Assembly: GCA_965279195.1 (NCBI GenBank)
Contig: CBDIHP010000048.1
Coordinates: 62,001-126,000 of the forward strand
DNA from: CBDIHP01 sp965279195
GTDB taxonomy: Bacteria; Planctomycetota; Planctomycetia; Isosphaerales; Isosphaeraceae
DNA: 64,000 bases
Direction of reading: 5' to 3'
Shown one piece after another: positions 44,292 to 55,268 of the stretch. A program made the translations under genes and the position numbers. The notes under the pieces were generated by a model that searched no databases, was not told the DNA's origin, and worked only from the letters and a program-made list of their open reading frames with translations. Positions within the stretch are counted from its first letter, which is position 1. The number at the start of each line of letters is the position of its first letter.

Positions 44292-47200
44292 TCAACGGTC
44301 GCCGGCCGCGATGGGATCGCCCGGGTCGAGCCCCAGGCTCCAGCGGGCCTCGACCTCGGCCCGCTCGAAGGCGTTGCGGTCGGCCTGGGGCCAGCCCCGG
44401 ATCCGCTCTCGCCACGTCGCCAGGCGGCCGAGGGTCGCGAGGGCGGCGGCGCGGTCGCCCGTCGCGTTCAGCGCGAGGGAGAGCTGGACGAGATCGAACG
44501 GGACATGCGTTCCGGGCTGCGCGGCGATGCTGGCCTCGAGCACGCGTCGGGACTCGGCGAAGTGCCCGGAGCGGAGCAGAGCCTTGCCGAGCACGCTCGC
44601 GACGAACGGGTCGCCCGGCTTCAGGGTGTCGGCCCGTCTCGCCAGGGCGAGGGCGGCCGCGTCGGCCCGACGCGATCGGGGGGCGTCGAGCATCTTCCGG
44701 ACGTTCAGGACCAGGTTCCCGGCCGGATCGTTGAGCTTCTCCTGGAGTCGGGCCAGCTCCTGCCGGGCCCGGCTCATGTCCCCCCGTTGCGCCTGAATCT
44801 CGGCGCGGAGGGCCAGGAAGGCGTAACGCCGGGGATACTCCGTCGTGGGGAGCTCGATGGCGTCCTCCAGGTCGCGGAGCGCCGGCTCGGCGAGCCCCCG
44901 CTCGTATCGCGACCAGGCGCGGCGGAAGAGCAGGGGAGGGGCCGGCCCGCCGAGTTCGATCGCCCGGCTCAGGTCCCGCTCCGCGTCGGCCCAGCGTCCC
45001 TGGCCGAACCGGAGTGTCCCGCGTTCGGCGAGCGCGTCCGAGCTGCGCGGGTCGAGCCGGATCGCGCGGTCGAGCCGGTCCTCGGCCAGCGCGACCCATC
45101 CCAGCCGGTGGAGGACCTTCCCCTGGGCCAGGAACGCCCTGGACAACCCGGGCGGCTCGCAGACATAAGGCGCCCTGAGGCCGTCGAGCCCTTCGGCGAG
45201 GGACGCGATCCTCGGATCGAGCAGGAGGGCCCCCTCGAACCGGACCCCGGTGAGGCGGCTCGCCACGGGGGCGGGGAGTTCCGGCTCGTCCCAGTCCAGG
45301 CCGAGTTCGCGGAGTTGATTCCTCAGGAGGTGGAGGTTCCAGACCCGCAGCCCCTGCGTATGGGGCACGATCAACTGATCGCCGCGCGGGGTGAGCCTGG
45401 CCCGGTTGCACGTGGACTCGCCCGCGAACGGCTCGACGAACGCGGCGAGCTTCGCGCCGTTCGAGGTGTCGACGAGGCGCAATCGATCCTCGCGATCGTC
45501 CATGATCGCGAACGGGCTCGCCTCCGCGGGGTGGGCGATGTGGCCATCGGTCAGCTTGCGATCGACGTCCCCGGTCTCCGGGTCGGCGAGCCAGGTTTCG
45601 ATGTGATCGATGGAATCCGGGGCGGTCCCCCGGACCAGGAGCAGCCGGCCATCGGGGTGGAAGGCCGCCCAGTGATAGTCCCGGCCGTAGGTCCGGATCG
45701 GCTTCCCCGATCGCGTATCGAAGAGTTCCACGAGGTTCCGGGGCGAGACGACGACCATCCTCCGGCCGTCGGGCGAGACCTCGACCTTCGAGGTGCCCGA
45801 TGGCCAGGCCAGGTGGCGGGGCTTCGCGGCGGGATCCGGCCCGATCAGCCAGGCGCCGGCGTAATCGACCATGCCATAGCCCAGGAACATGCTCTGCGCG
45901 ACCGTCCGCCCGTCGCGGCTGACGGAGATCCCATCCTCGCCCGGGTGGAACGGGAGCCGATCCGGGGGGCCGATCCGGAGCAGGCCGGGGTCGGCCGGAT
46001 CCGGCCGCATCGGCCACCGGAAGCAGCCGCCGAAGCCGTTCGTGTAGAGGCGGCCCCCGGCGTCGAAGTCCAGGCTGATGCTCCGGCCTTCATTGGCGGG
46101 GAGCCGGATCCGGCCGAGTTCCTTCCAGGTGGCGGTCTCGAAGACGGCGAGCAGGCCGTCGAGGCCCACGACGGCGGCGAGCAGGCCGTCGGGGCTCACC
46201 TTGACCGTCAGGACGTTCGTCCCGCCGGCCTGGATCAATGGGACGATCCGGCTCTCTCGCCCCTCGGCGGTCGACCAGATCCCGTACGTGCCGCCGCCCG
46301 GATCGACGACGCCCGGGATCAGCCGGTTCCCTCCCTCCTCGACGCGGATGTGCTTGTCGTACAGCGGCCGGGACACCACGGTCGTGAAGACCGAATGCAG
46401 CGTGCTGACGTCGATGGCCTGGAACGTCCGCCCCCAGTCGTTGCCGTAGAGCCGATCGCCCTCGCCGTTGAATCGGAGCGACAGCCCGGCCAGGAGCGAC
46501 GGGTCGCGGGAGACCTTGAGGAGGCGGCACGCGGCCGTGACGAGGTCGAACGCGTAGAGCGCGATCCCCCCGCCGTCCCCTCGCGAGACGGCGAGGGTCC
46601 GACCGTCGTCGGTCCAGCAGGCGGAGGAGGCCCCGTTGGCATCCCAGGGGAGCGGGATGCGATGGATCTCACCTGTGAAGACATGACGGATCTCGAACTG
46701 ATCGCGCGTGAAGTAGCTCGACGCCGCGAAGTAGGGCGCGAACGGGTGGAAGCGGAGGGCCGGCTCGCGCCGGATCCGGCCGGGCTCGTGCCGCGCGAGG
46801 AGCCGACCGGACGGGACCTCGTGCACCCGGAACGCGCCGTCGGAAGTCATCGCCACCGCGCGACGCCCGTCCGCGGCGATGTCGAAACCCAGGACGTTCG
46901 CCAGCTCCAGGCGCGATTCGGGGCCCCGGCCGTCCAGGTCCCAGACCCGGAACCTCCCGCCCGTGACGACCGATTCGTGGTCGACGACCCAGCCCTCGCG
47001 GGCGAACCGCAGGACCCGAGGCGGCGTCCCGACGGGCAGGCTCGCCACCAGCCCGCCGTCCGAGATCCGGTGGATCGAGGCCTCGCCCAGGTGGTTCGCC
47101 GAGGCGTAGAGCCGGAACCCGGGATCGAGGTCGATCACGTTCTCGGGGCGGGGCGAGGCGAACCCGGTGCGGACGTCGAGGTCCGGCAGCGAGAGGGCGG

Positions 47201-48753
47201 AGATCGCCAGGTCGCGGAGCTCGGCCGCCTTCGTCGCGGGGGAGTCCAGCGTCCTGGCCAGCTCGTTGGCCCTCCGGATCGCATCGATGGCGAGGAATCT
47301 CTGGCCGGGGCGCTTGCTCAGGATGACGGCCCGCGCCTCGTTCCGGTTCGCCGCATAGAGCTGATCCGTCCTGGCCCGCTCGGCCTTCTTGACCTCCTCC
47401 AGCCTGGCCCGGACATCCTCATTCGACCTCGCCAGGATCACGGCCGTGACGCTCGAAATGACCACGACCGCCGCCATCAGGGCCGCCGAGATCGCGGTCA
47501 GGCCGGCCACCACCGGGTTGCGCCGGCACCAGCGCCCGAATTGCACCAGGCGCGGGACCCGCCGGGCGAGGATCGGCTCGCCCGAGGCCACCCGCCGCAA
47601 TTCCGCCGCGAGTTCGTCCGCCGTCGCGTAGCGATCCCGGGGGTCGCGGGCCATGGCCTTGTCGACCACCGTCTCCAGGTCGAACGAGACCCGCGGGTCG
47701 AGCCGCCGCAAGGCCGTCGGCCGCTCGGTGAGGATCCGCCGGATCAGGTTCGCCCGATGCGACTCCTCGAACGCGGGCCGCAGGGCCAGCAACTCGTAGA
47801 GCGTGACCCCCAGCGCATAGATGTCGCACCCGGCGTCCGAGGTCCCCTCGAATCGCTCGGGGGACATATATCGCAGCGTCCCCACCACGTCGCCGGTCGC
47901 GGTGAGGGTCTCGCCCCCGTCGAACTTGGCCAGGCCGAAGTCGGTCACCCAGGCGTTGCCGCGGCCGTCCAGCAGCAGGTTGGACGGCTTGATGTCGCGG
48001 TGCAGCACGCCCCTGCGGTACGCATACGCCAGCGCCTCGGCCACCTCCGCCCCGATCCGGGCGACCTCGCGGTGATACCCCGCCGCGCCCTCGCCGCCGA
48101 GCGCCCGGATCCTCGCAAGCTCCGGCCCGTCCTCCGACGCGGCCGTCGCCGTCGCGGGATCCGACCCCGACGGGCGTTCGCCCGGATCGCCGGCCGGACG
48201 GCCCTTCGGGAACGGCATCAGAATTCCGGAGGATCTGGATCTGACGGATGACCTGATCGAGCCCCGCGCCCGGGATGTACTGCATCGCATAGAACAGGAC
48301 GCCGTCGTGCTCGCCGAAGTCGAACACGCTCACGACGTTCGTGTGGTGCAGCCGCGCCGCCGACCTCGCCTCGTTCCGGAACCGGCGGCGGAACCCGATC
48401 TCGTCCGACGACTGCGGGTGCAGGAGCTTCAACGCCACCCGGGATTGCAGCGACTCCCGCTCCGCCTCGTAAGACGATCCCCATGCCCCCACGCCGATCA
48501 GCCGGAGCAATCGGTAGTCGCCGATCCGATCCAGCAGCCCCACCTTCGGGCGCACCAGGGCCCGGCCGGCGTTCGATTTCTTGAGGTCCTCCATCGCCAC
48601 CAGGGCCGGGAAGAGTTCCAGGATCTCCTCCGCGTACGACGGGTGCCGCTCGGCGAACTCCTCCGGCGTGGGATGCTCCCCGCGGCGATACCGGGCCAGG
48701 AAGGACTCGGTCAGTCGGTCCAGTTCGTCGCCGGAGCGGTCGTCGCCCGTCAC
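44292..48753 (-). pseudogene. Ser/Thr protein kinase with WD40-like propeller and TPR tail, one frameshift
   Basis: GTG start at 48753, overlapping the sigma stop as GTGA. The N-lobe is in one frame: 'RLIGVGAWGSSYEAERE', 'VALKLLHP', 'HTNVVSVFDFGEHDGVLFYA'. Near 48180-48230, in the variable linker after 'GLDQVIRQIQIL', the frame moves by one base. The C-lobe follows: 'GVLHRDIKPSNLLLDGRG', 'VTDFGLAKFDGG', 'GTLRYMSPERFEG'. Then come a membrane helix (VVAGLTAISAALMAAVVVIS), ~700 residues of WD40-type blades, and TPRs near the C-terminus. Joined, it is ~1485 residues. The alanine-rich 'GVGAWG' loop differs from the GEGGMG of the other kinases. One shift in a linker could be a sequencing indel. Confidence 0.82.
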
Positions 48754-49412
48754 AGGCTCCCCCCGAGTTCTCCCGGCATCTCGCCGATCAGCCGCCGCAG
48801 GCGCTGGAGGGCGCGGAGATACCGCTTGCTCGCCGCCGACCGCTCGATCCCCAGCACCCGGGCCGACTCCTCGGTGGTCAGCTCCTCGAAGTGCCGGAGG
48901 GTCAGGATCTCGCGGTCCCTGGCGTCCAGGCCGTCGAGGATCGCCTCCAGCCGAGACCGCAGCTCGGCCCGTCCGACCGCGTCGCTGGGCCTCGTGTCCT
49001 GGCCGACCAGGTGGTCGACCAGCACGGCCGACGTCGCGTCCGGGAACCCCGCCCCATCGAACCGGACCTCGCGCCCGGCCTCCCTCGCCTGCACATCCAG
49101 GTGCTTCCGATGCAGGACCTGGAGCGTCCGCCCGGTCAGCCACCGCAGCCAGAGGAAGAACGGCAACTGAGGCTGGCTCGCATACCCCGGCAACGCCCGG
49201 AACGCCTCGATCACCGCATCCTGGAGCACGTCCGACGGGTCGACCCGATACCTCAGCCGGGGATCCATCCGCAGCCGGATGATCCGCTTCAGCCGCTCCC
49301 GGTGCGGCTCCAGCAGCGACGCCCAGGCGTCCCCATCCCCCGCGACGGCCCGCCGGAGGATGAACTGCTCGGAACCGCTCTCGGTCGTCTCGCGTCGTAC
49401 ATAAGAACCCAT
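48750..49412 (-). CDS. ECF sigma factor (planctomycete Sig-70 type)
   Basis: A 220-residue sigma factor. The start MGSYVRRETTES is followed by region 2 ('SLLEPHRERLKRIIRLRMDP', 'VDPSDVLQDAVIEAFRAL') and region 4 ('LTTEESARVLGIERSAASKR'). It resembles the Planctomycetaceae-specific Sig-70 subfamily rather than the X6 type in the other two pairs. Its stop overlaps the kinase start (GTGA), with sigma first, opposite in order to the pair at 26.6-30.2 kb. Confidence 0.85.
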   Translation of the reverse strand: MGSYVRRETTESGSEQFILRRAVAGDGDAWASLLEPHRERLKRIIRLRMDPRLRYRVDPSDVLQDAVIEAFRALPGYASQPQLPFFLWLRWLTGRTLQVLHRKHLDVQAREAGREVRFDGAGFPDATSAVLVDHLVGQDTRPSDAVGRAELRSRLEAILDGLDARDREILTLRHFEELTTEESARVLGIERSAASKRYLRALQRLRRLIGEMPGELGGSL

Positions 49413-49589
49413 GTTGCGCGACCCGACCGATCCGGACAATCCCGCCTCGGGTTCCGTCGCCGTCGCCGGCCTCCCGACGGGCCTCAGGGGCGCGATGCCG
49501 CACCGCACAGGACCCCGCGTAGGCCCCACCTCAAGGAATCGGTCACGACACCGACCGCATCAAATCCGCACGATTCCCCCAGGCACCCC

Positions 49590-49865
49590 CCCCGGACTCC
49601 CGAAACCCAGTCCTCCGAAACGAACCCAATCCGCCGCAAGCCATTCCTGTCAACGCGTTCCACAACAAAACTCCGAAACCGCACCGATCCGCACCGTCCT
49701 GTCATCGAGCCTGCCCCACCCCCCGAGCCCAGACCCGATCGGACCGATCCCTCCGAGGCCCCCCCCTCCGCAAACCCACCCCACCCCGTTTTCCGAAACG
49801 AACCCAATTCGCCCCAACGCATTGTGCCAAACGACTTGACCATCAACACTCCGCAACCGCACCAA
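49590..49865 (-). repeat. R2 repeat, two long inverted copies
   Basis: Copy 1 (49590-49690) and copy 2 (49786-49865) both read CCGAAACGAACCCAATCCGC or a close variant, then ~40 bases, then ACTCCG.AACCGCACC. The conserved unit is thus about 70 bases, longer than seen at 17 kb. They fill the gene-less stretch 49413-50260 upstream of the sigma gene; no gene is seen there. Confidence 0.65.
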
Positions 49866-50177
49866 AACACCCGGATTGCCAAAGTCTCGCCGAAGCCCCA
49901 TCTCACCCATCCTGACAAATTAGACGCCGGTCAGGCCCTGGAAATTCGGGCATTCCATCTCCCCTGCAAGATCCTCCCAGCCACCACCACCCGGGGTGAC
50001 ACCCATCGGTTTTCACAAGTGCCATGCTCGTAAAAGTTTAGGTCACGATACGGGCCAGGAAAATGAACCGTGCCGCGCTCATTATATGGGTTAGCAATCC
50101 TCGCTCGCGATGCGTCCAGACATCGCCGGGACGGGTGCGCACCCCCATGCGTCGCCTGTCCCGGCGTTCCGGCGTTT

Positions 50178-50246
50178 CGGTCCCCCCGCTTTGGACCCCC
50201 GCTTTGGACCCTTTGGAACCCTGTCCCCGCTTTGGACCCATTTCGG
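50178..50246 (+). repeat. CCCGCTTTGGACC short tandem repeat
   Basis: Three copies of CCCGCTTTGGACC and one shortened unit, just downstream (in transcription terms) of the decayed SBBP gene and next to CCCATGCGTCGCCTGTCCCG, which resembles a diverged R1 core. Confidence 0.5.
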
Positions 50247-50260
50247 ACAGCTGGGAACGA

Positions 50261-51744
50261 TCAGTTCTGTCGCAGCTTCAGGATGAAGAGATCGTTGAAC
50301 GCCGTATTGGTGCGTTCCTGAGTCCCGAGCGGGTCGGGGTCGAAGTCGGACGTCCCGGGCCGTAGAAGCCGACGAGTGTGATCGTGCCGTCGAGTGCCAC
50401 ATCGAGGCCGTAGGCGCCCTCGGAGCCGGTCCCACCGTAAGTCAGGGCCCAGGACAATACGCCGGAGGATGTGTACTTGCTCAGGAATCCATCGGTCCTG
50501 GCCCCGGGTCGCCACGGCGGGCTGCCGAAGCCAGGTGTGAAGCCGCCGCCTGCATAGTAGCCCGTGACGTAGACGCCCCGGTGGTGTCGACGGCCACGGC
50601 CCTGACGCCATCGCTGCCCGTCGCGTTCGCCCAGGAGAAGGCCCCCGTTGACGTCAGGCGGGCGACGAAACCGTTGATGGTGCGGACGGGGGATAACTGG
50701 TAGTCGCCCGTGGCGCTCGGATTGAAGTCGATGTTACCCTGAAAGCCGCCCCCGATGACAACGTTGCCCCCTGTGTCCACGGCGATGTCGAAGATCGTCA
50801 TCGCTGACCCGTAAGGTGCTGTCGTCGCCCTGGTCTGTAAGGCGGAGGCCCAGCATAGGCGCCGGCGGAGTGAGCTTGAGGACGTAGCCGGAGCCGTAGT
50901 TGCCGCTGAGGGAATTGACCTTCTTCGCGTCCGGATTGAAGTCGACGGTGCCGCTGAACCGGCCACCGACGTAGACGCTTCCGGCCGCGTCGGTGGAGAC
51001 GACGTAGGCCCGCCGGTCGGGCCGGCGAATGTCCGACTCCAGACGAGCGCCCCGGTCGGGCTGAACTTCCGGATCTGGGACGTGTTCGCGATCCAGCCAG
51101 GCACGGAGTCGGCAAACGCCGAGGTGCCCACCGCGACCGCATTGCCGGACGGATCGACGGCGAGTTCGTTCCCGGAGTCCTGGTCGGCCGAGCCCCAACT
51201 CCTGGCCCACTGGGTCGTCCCGCTCGAGTTGAACTTGACGACGAACGCATCGGCGTCCCCCGCCGACGTCAGACGGATCGGGCCGAAGTCGGCCTGGCCG
51301 TAGAACGTCCCGGAGACGAAGACGTTGCCGGCCGCGTCGACGTCGACCCCGTCCGCCTTCTCGAACAGATCCAGATTGGACTGCCGGACGTAGTCCCCTC
51401 CCATGCTCCGGGCCCACGCGAACGAGTTATCGGCATTATATTTGACAACATAGGCATCGGATGTGCCTCGGGGCGTGAGGATGTCGGACCCCGTCCGCGC
51501 GGACATTCGCCGGGTCGAAGTCCATGGGGGCCTGGAGGCTGCCGATCACGTACGTGTTGCCGGCCGAATCGACGGCGCTGTCGGTCGGGACGATCGCGGC
51601 GGTGTCATTCCCGACCGTGAGGACAGAATCGAACAGGGCCGTGAGCACCGCGCGACCTTCCAGCGGCTCGAAGCCGGGACGCATCGAGCGCCGGGGGCGT
51701 CGCGGGGATGAAGGACGGCTCAGGGAGATCGGGAAGCGGCGCAT
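50261..51744 (-). pseudogene. Exported SBBP/beta-propeller protein, multiply frameshifted
   Basis: The start MRRFPISLSRPSS (GGAGGA upstream) leads into 'FEPLEGRAVLTA', the planctomycete surface-protein motif. Repeats of the SBBP type follow: 'TSDAYVVKYNADNSFAWARS', 'GVDVDAAGNVFVSGTFYGQA', 'AVDTTG'. The frame must be changed near 51500, 51010, 50830 and 50570 to keep the repeats in register, ending '...FNDLFILKLRQN'. Four shifts in one gene point to real decay, or to poor base calling in this repeat-rich gene. Joined length would be about 490 residues. Confidence 0.75.
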
Positions 51745-51883
51745 GACGGTTCCTCCAGGCGTGAGAAGATCACAGTGCGAGGGCAAGAGTCGGCCCTCAC
51801 GCCATGCCGTCCGCGGCAGGGCGTGTTCGATCGCAGAATCGGAGAGGCGAGTCAGGCTGGAACAGAACTATTATATATTGATT

Positions 51884-51900
51884 ATATCAAACTTTGATAT
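51884..51900. promoter_or_regulatory. AT-rich palindrome between kinase stop and SBBP gene
   Basis: ATATCAAA/TTTGATAT with one central base is a perfect 8-base palindrome that overlaps the first base of the kinase stop codon. It is followed (minus strand) by TATAAT- and TATATAATAG-like sequence within 30 bases. It could end the kinase transcript or be a promoter for the SBBP gene. Confidence 0.35.
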
Positions 51901-54900
51901 CACTGAGGAACTCTCCCAGCGTCGGTCGGCTCTCCCAACCTCGCGGCGGCCTCAGCGTAGAGAATGTGGAGGGTACCCCCGACCTCGGTGACGATGTCCC
52001 AGGGGCGACCGGCGATCTTGATGGTCTCCAGCCTGCGGGCCTCGGCAAGGCGGAATTCCTCGCGGGCGTGCTCCAGATCGCCGCGGCCGGAGTAGATCAA
52101 CGAGAGGAGTAACCGGGCACGCCCATCGTCCTTCCCGGCTTGCCGTTTCAACCCATTCTGCAACGCGGTCAACGCGGCGTCAGGGTGCCCATTGCGGTAC
52201 TCGGCCAGGCCCAGGTCGGTCAAACTTTCGGCCGAGTTCGGGGCGAGTTCGGCGGCCCTCCGGGCGTGTTTGAGCGAGAGCGTGAGGTCCCGGACGATCG
52301 GGTCCTCGGCGATGGCGAGGATCATCGCGAGGATGGCGAGGGCTTCCGGTACGTCCTGGGCACGCCTGGCCGTTTCGTCGAGCAGGGCCCGGGCCCGCTC
52401 CAGATAGGCCGTGGCCGTCTTCCGCCGCTCGGGCTCGGTCATGAAGGTATCCGCACGCGCGGTGGCCGCGCATCGGATGAGCAGCCAGCCGGCGTGACTG
52501 GTGAGGCCCGCCCTCCAACTCGCGTCGCCGGGGAGGTCCTCGCGGGCGAGCCCCTCGGCGAGTCGCGAAGCTTCGGCGTGTTCGCCGAGTTCGAGCCGGA
52601 TCTGAGCGAGTCGCTTGACGTGATTGAAATAGAGACCGTTGTAACTCCCATTGGCCGGGTTCGCGCGGGCGATGGCCTTCTCCTGCGGGATCAGGCGATC
52701 CAGGATCCGGATCACCTCGGTTTTCTCTCCCCTTCGCGAATAGTCGCTCAGGACGTTGTGCATGGCCCTCGCCCACCCGTGGCGATAATCGGGCACTTCC
52801 GGATGAGCGTCGGCGACCTGTTCCAGGACCATCACGGCTTTCCGGAGGGATTCCTCGCGTTCCTTCCGGCGCCCTAGCCTGAGATACAGGATGGAGAGGT
52901 TGTTCAGCGTCCCGGCCCGATTGATCGCGTAGCGTTCGACGTCCGGGAAGTCGGCCTGGAGGGACTCACGGATCGCGATCGATCGGAGGTAGGCCGCCTC
53001 CGCCTCGTCGGGCCGCTTCGTCTGTGCGAGGACCAGTCCAAGGGTTGCCAACCCGCTCGCCTCAAGGTCCCGGAGTTCCGGGGCGCGGGGGTCATCCTTG
53101 AGGAGCCCCTCGGTCGACTTCAAACCCATGCGCAGGCTGGCTTCCGCAGCCTCGTACTTGCCTCGAAACGCAAGATGACTGCCGAGACTGTCATGCGACC
53201 GGGCGGAATCGAATCGGTAGGCACGCACATCGGGGTAGTCGCGGGCGAGGCGATCCGCGCCGGCCACGGCCATCTCGAACTGAGCCAGGGCCTCGCCAGC
53301 CCGTCCGGCTGCGGCCTTCAGCAGATCGCCCAGGGCCCTGTGGGCCATCGCTGCGAGATTCCGGGCCTCGGCGTCGTTCGGCACACGTGCCAGGAAGGAA
53401 TCGAGGTTGTCGATCACGCTGCGAAGCTCGCGATCCGCCTCCGGATCGCGGCCCGTCTTGTCGAGGATGAGGGCGAGTTCCAGGCGGGCCTGCGCAAGGT
53501 CACGGACAAAATCGGGGCGGCCAGGGTACGACTGGTGCCCTCTATTCGCGATTTCGACGCCGCGACGGAGCACGGCCTCGGCTTCAGCGTACTGTTCCAA
53601 CGTCCGGCAGATCCGGCCCACGCGTACCGCCGCAAGCACGGCCTGATGTTGGCTCTCCGCATCGGTCGCGACCTCAGCGGAGAGCGTCTCGTAAAAGGTC
53701 CTCGCCCGCTCCAGGAACTCCTTCTGGATCGGAGTCAGAGTTGGTTGACTCGCAAGCCATTTCTCGGCCACACGAGTGTACATCTCATCGACGGCGTTCC
53801 GAGCCAGCTTCAATCGAGACTCGGCCAGGGCTCGCTGGGCCTCCGCCGTGTGGAGGTTGTTCCTGGCCTCTCGCTCTGCACCGATGGCCCGGTACGCTTG
53901 CCAGAGGCTGACGCCGGCCCCGACGACCAGGGCACCCACTATCAGGACCGAAGCGAGCAGGACTCCTTGATGTCGCCGCAACAATTTCGCGACGCGGTAG
54001 CGCACCGAGGGCGGGCACGCCTCGACCGGTCGGTCCGAGAGATAGTTCAGCACGTCGGATGCCAGGTCGTTGGCGGTCTCATAACGCCGGCGTCGGTCCT
54101 TGTCCAACGCCTTCATGACGACCCAGTCGATTTCGCCCTTCATGGATGCGCTAAGCCGCCTGGGGTCGGCATGGCGGCGGGCGGAGACGGTGGAGAGGGT
54201 GTCGCCCAGGGTGCTCAGGCGGGTGCTGGGGCGCGGGGGGTCGTCCTCGCGGATGATCCGGCGCATCTCGTCGAAGGGGGCGTTCTTCAGGGTCGCGGCG
54301 TCGAAGGGCGTCGTGCCGGTGAGGAGTTCGTAGAGCAGGACGCCCAGGGAGTAGATGTCACTGCGGGTGTCGACATCGACGCCCGAGAGTTCGGCCTGCT
54401 CGGGGCTGGTGTAGAGGGGGGTGCCGATGAACTGGTGGAAGCCGGTGAAGAGGGTCTTGTCGGTCAGCGCGCCGCCGGTGGCCTTGGCGATGCCGAAGTC
54501 GATGACCTTGGGGACGCCCGCGCCGTCGATGAGGGTGACGAGGACGTTGGAGGGCTTGATGTCGCGGTGGATGATGCCCTTCTGGTGGGCGTGCTGGACG
54601 GCGCGGCAGACCTGGATGAAGAGGTCGAGGCGGTCCCGGATCGACATCTTCTCGCGGTCGCAATACGCGGTGATGGGGAGCCCGCGGACGAGCTCCATCA
54701 CGAAGTAGGGCCGCCCGGAGGGGGCCGTGCCGCAGTCGAGCACGCGGGCGATGTTGGGGTGGTCCATCAGGGCCAACGCCTGGCGTTCGGCCTCGAAGCG
54801 GGCGACGACCTGCTTCGAGTCCATGCCGGGCTTGATGACCTTGAGGGCGACGCGGCGGCGGACGGGCTCGGATTGCTCGGCGAGGTAGACCGTCCCCATG

Positions 54901-55181
54901 CCCCCCTCGCCGATGGCTTCCAGCAGCCGGTAAGGGCCGATGGAGGTGCCGGCGGCGAGGGGGACGGGGTCGTCGATCGCGGGGGGGGACGCGAGGGCGA
55001 TCGGGGGCGGGTTCGCGAGGAACCCGGCGGTGTCGTCGGCGGCGGCGAGGAGCTTCTCGACCCGTCGCCTGAGGTCGGGGTCGGGGCAGGCCCGGTCGAG
55101 GAACTCCGCGCGGGCGGCGGGCTCGGACAGCCCGAGGGCCTCGGAGAAGAGCTCTTCGGCGTTGGGTGTGGCGTGCGGCAT
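51900..55181 (-). CDS. Intact membrane Ser/Thr protein kinase with C-terminal TPR domain
   Basis: A 1093-residue kinase and the only unbroken kinase in the window. The N-terminal ~85 residues resemble the anti-sigma-like extension of these kinases. Kinase domain: 'IGEGGMGTVYLAEQ' (~91-99), Lys114 in 'VALKVI', 'HRDIKPSN' with Asp207, 'DFGIAKATGG' with Asp228, and 'GTPLYTSPEQ'. One membrane helix ('LLASVLIVGALVVGAGVSLW') is at about 400-425. The rest is TPR-type helical repeats, probably extracytoplasmic and a sensor; that topology is inferred. The ECF sigma gene lies 87 bases upstream on the same strand and is its likely partner. Confidence 0.9.
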   Translation of the reverse strand: MPHATPNAEELFSEALGLSEPAARAEFLDRACPDPDLRRRVEKLLAAADDTAGFLANPPPIALASPPAIDDPVPLAAGTSIGPYRLLEAIGEGGMGTVYLAEQSEPVRRRVALKVIKPGMDSKQVVARFEAERQALALMDHPNIARVLDCGTAPSGRPYFVMELVRGLPITAYCDREKMSIRDRLDLFIQVCRAVQHAHQKGIIHRDIKPSNVLVTLIDGAGVPKVIDFGIAKATGGALTDKTLFTGFHQFIGTPLYTSPEQAELSGVDVDTRSDIYSLGVLLYELLTGTTPFDAATLKNAPFDEMRRIIREDDPPRPSTRLSTLGDTLSTVSARRHADPRRLSASMKGEIDWVVMKALDKDRRRRYETANDLASDVLNYLSDRPVEACPPSVRYRVAKLLRRHQGVLLASVLIVGALVVGAGVSLWQAYRAIGAEREARNNLHTAEAQRALAESRLKLARNAVDEMYTRVAEKWLASQPTLTPIQKEFLERARTFYETLSAEVATDAESQHQAVLAAVRVGRICRTLEQYAEAEAVLRRGVEIANRGHQSYPGRPDFVRDLAQARLELALILDKTGRDPEADRELRSVIDNLDSFLARVPNDAEARNLAAMAHRALGDLLKAAAGRAGEALAQFEMAVAGADRLARDYPDVRAYRFDSARSHDSLGSHLAFRGKYEAAEASLRMGLKSTEGLLKDDPRAPELRDLEASGLATLGLVLAQTKRPDEAEAAYLRSIAIRESLQADFPDVERYAINRAGTLNNLSILYLRLGRRKEREESLRKAVMVLEQVADAHPEVPDYRHGWARAMHNVLSDYSRRGEKTEVIRILDRLIPQEKAIARANPANGSYNGLYFNHVKRLAQIRLELGEHAEASRLAEGLAREDLPGDASWRAGLTSHAGWLLIRCAATARADTFMTEPERRKTATAYLERARALLDETARRAQDVPEALAILAMILAIAEDPIVRDLTLSLKHARRAAELAPNSAESLTDLGLAEYRNGHPDAALTALQNGLKRQAGKDDGRARLLLSLIYSGRGDLEHAREEFRLAEARRLETIKIAGRPWDIVTEVGGTLHILYAEAAARLGEPTDAGRVPQ

Positions 55182-55268
55182 CGATCGAAGCCCCGGGTTC
55201 CCGCCTGTCGGTTCCACAGGGCAGTGCGAAATCCGCGACCGCTTTCCTCCAGGGCCCTCCGGAATTTT

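Noticed and set aside
44181..48251. Very long plus-strand open frame (1356 codons) opposite the kinase
   Set aside because: It is the antisense shadow of the GC-rich kinase/WD40 gene; the translation is low-complexity Arg/Gly/Pro/Glu without any domain.
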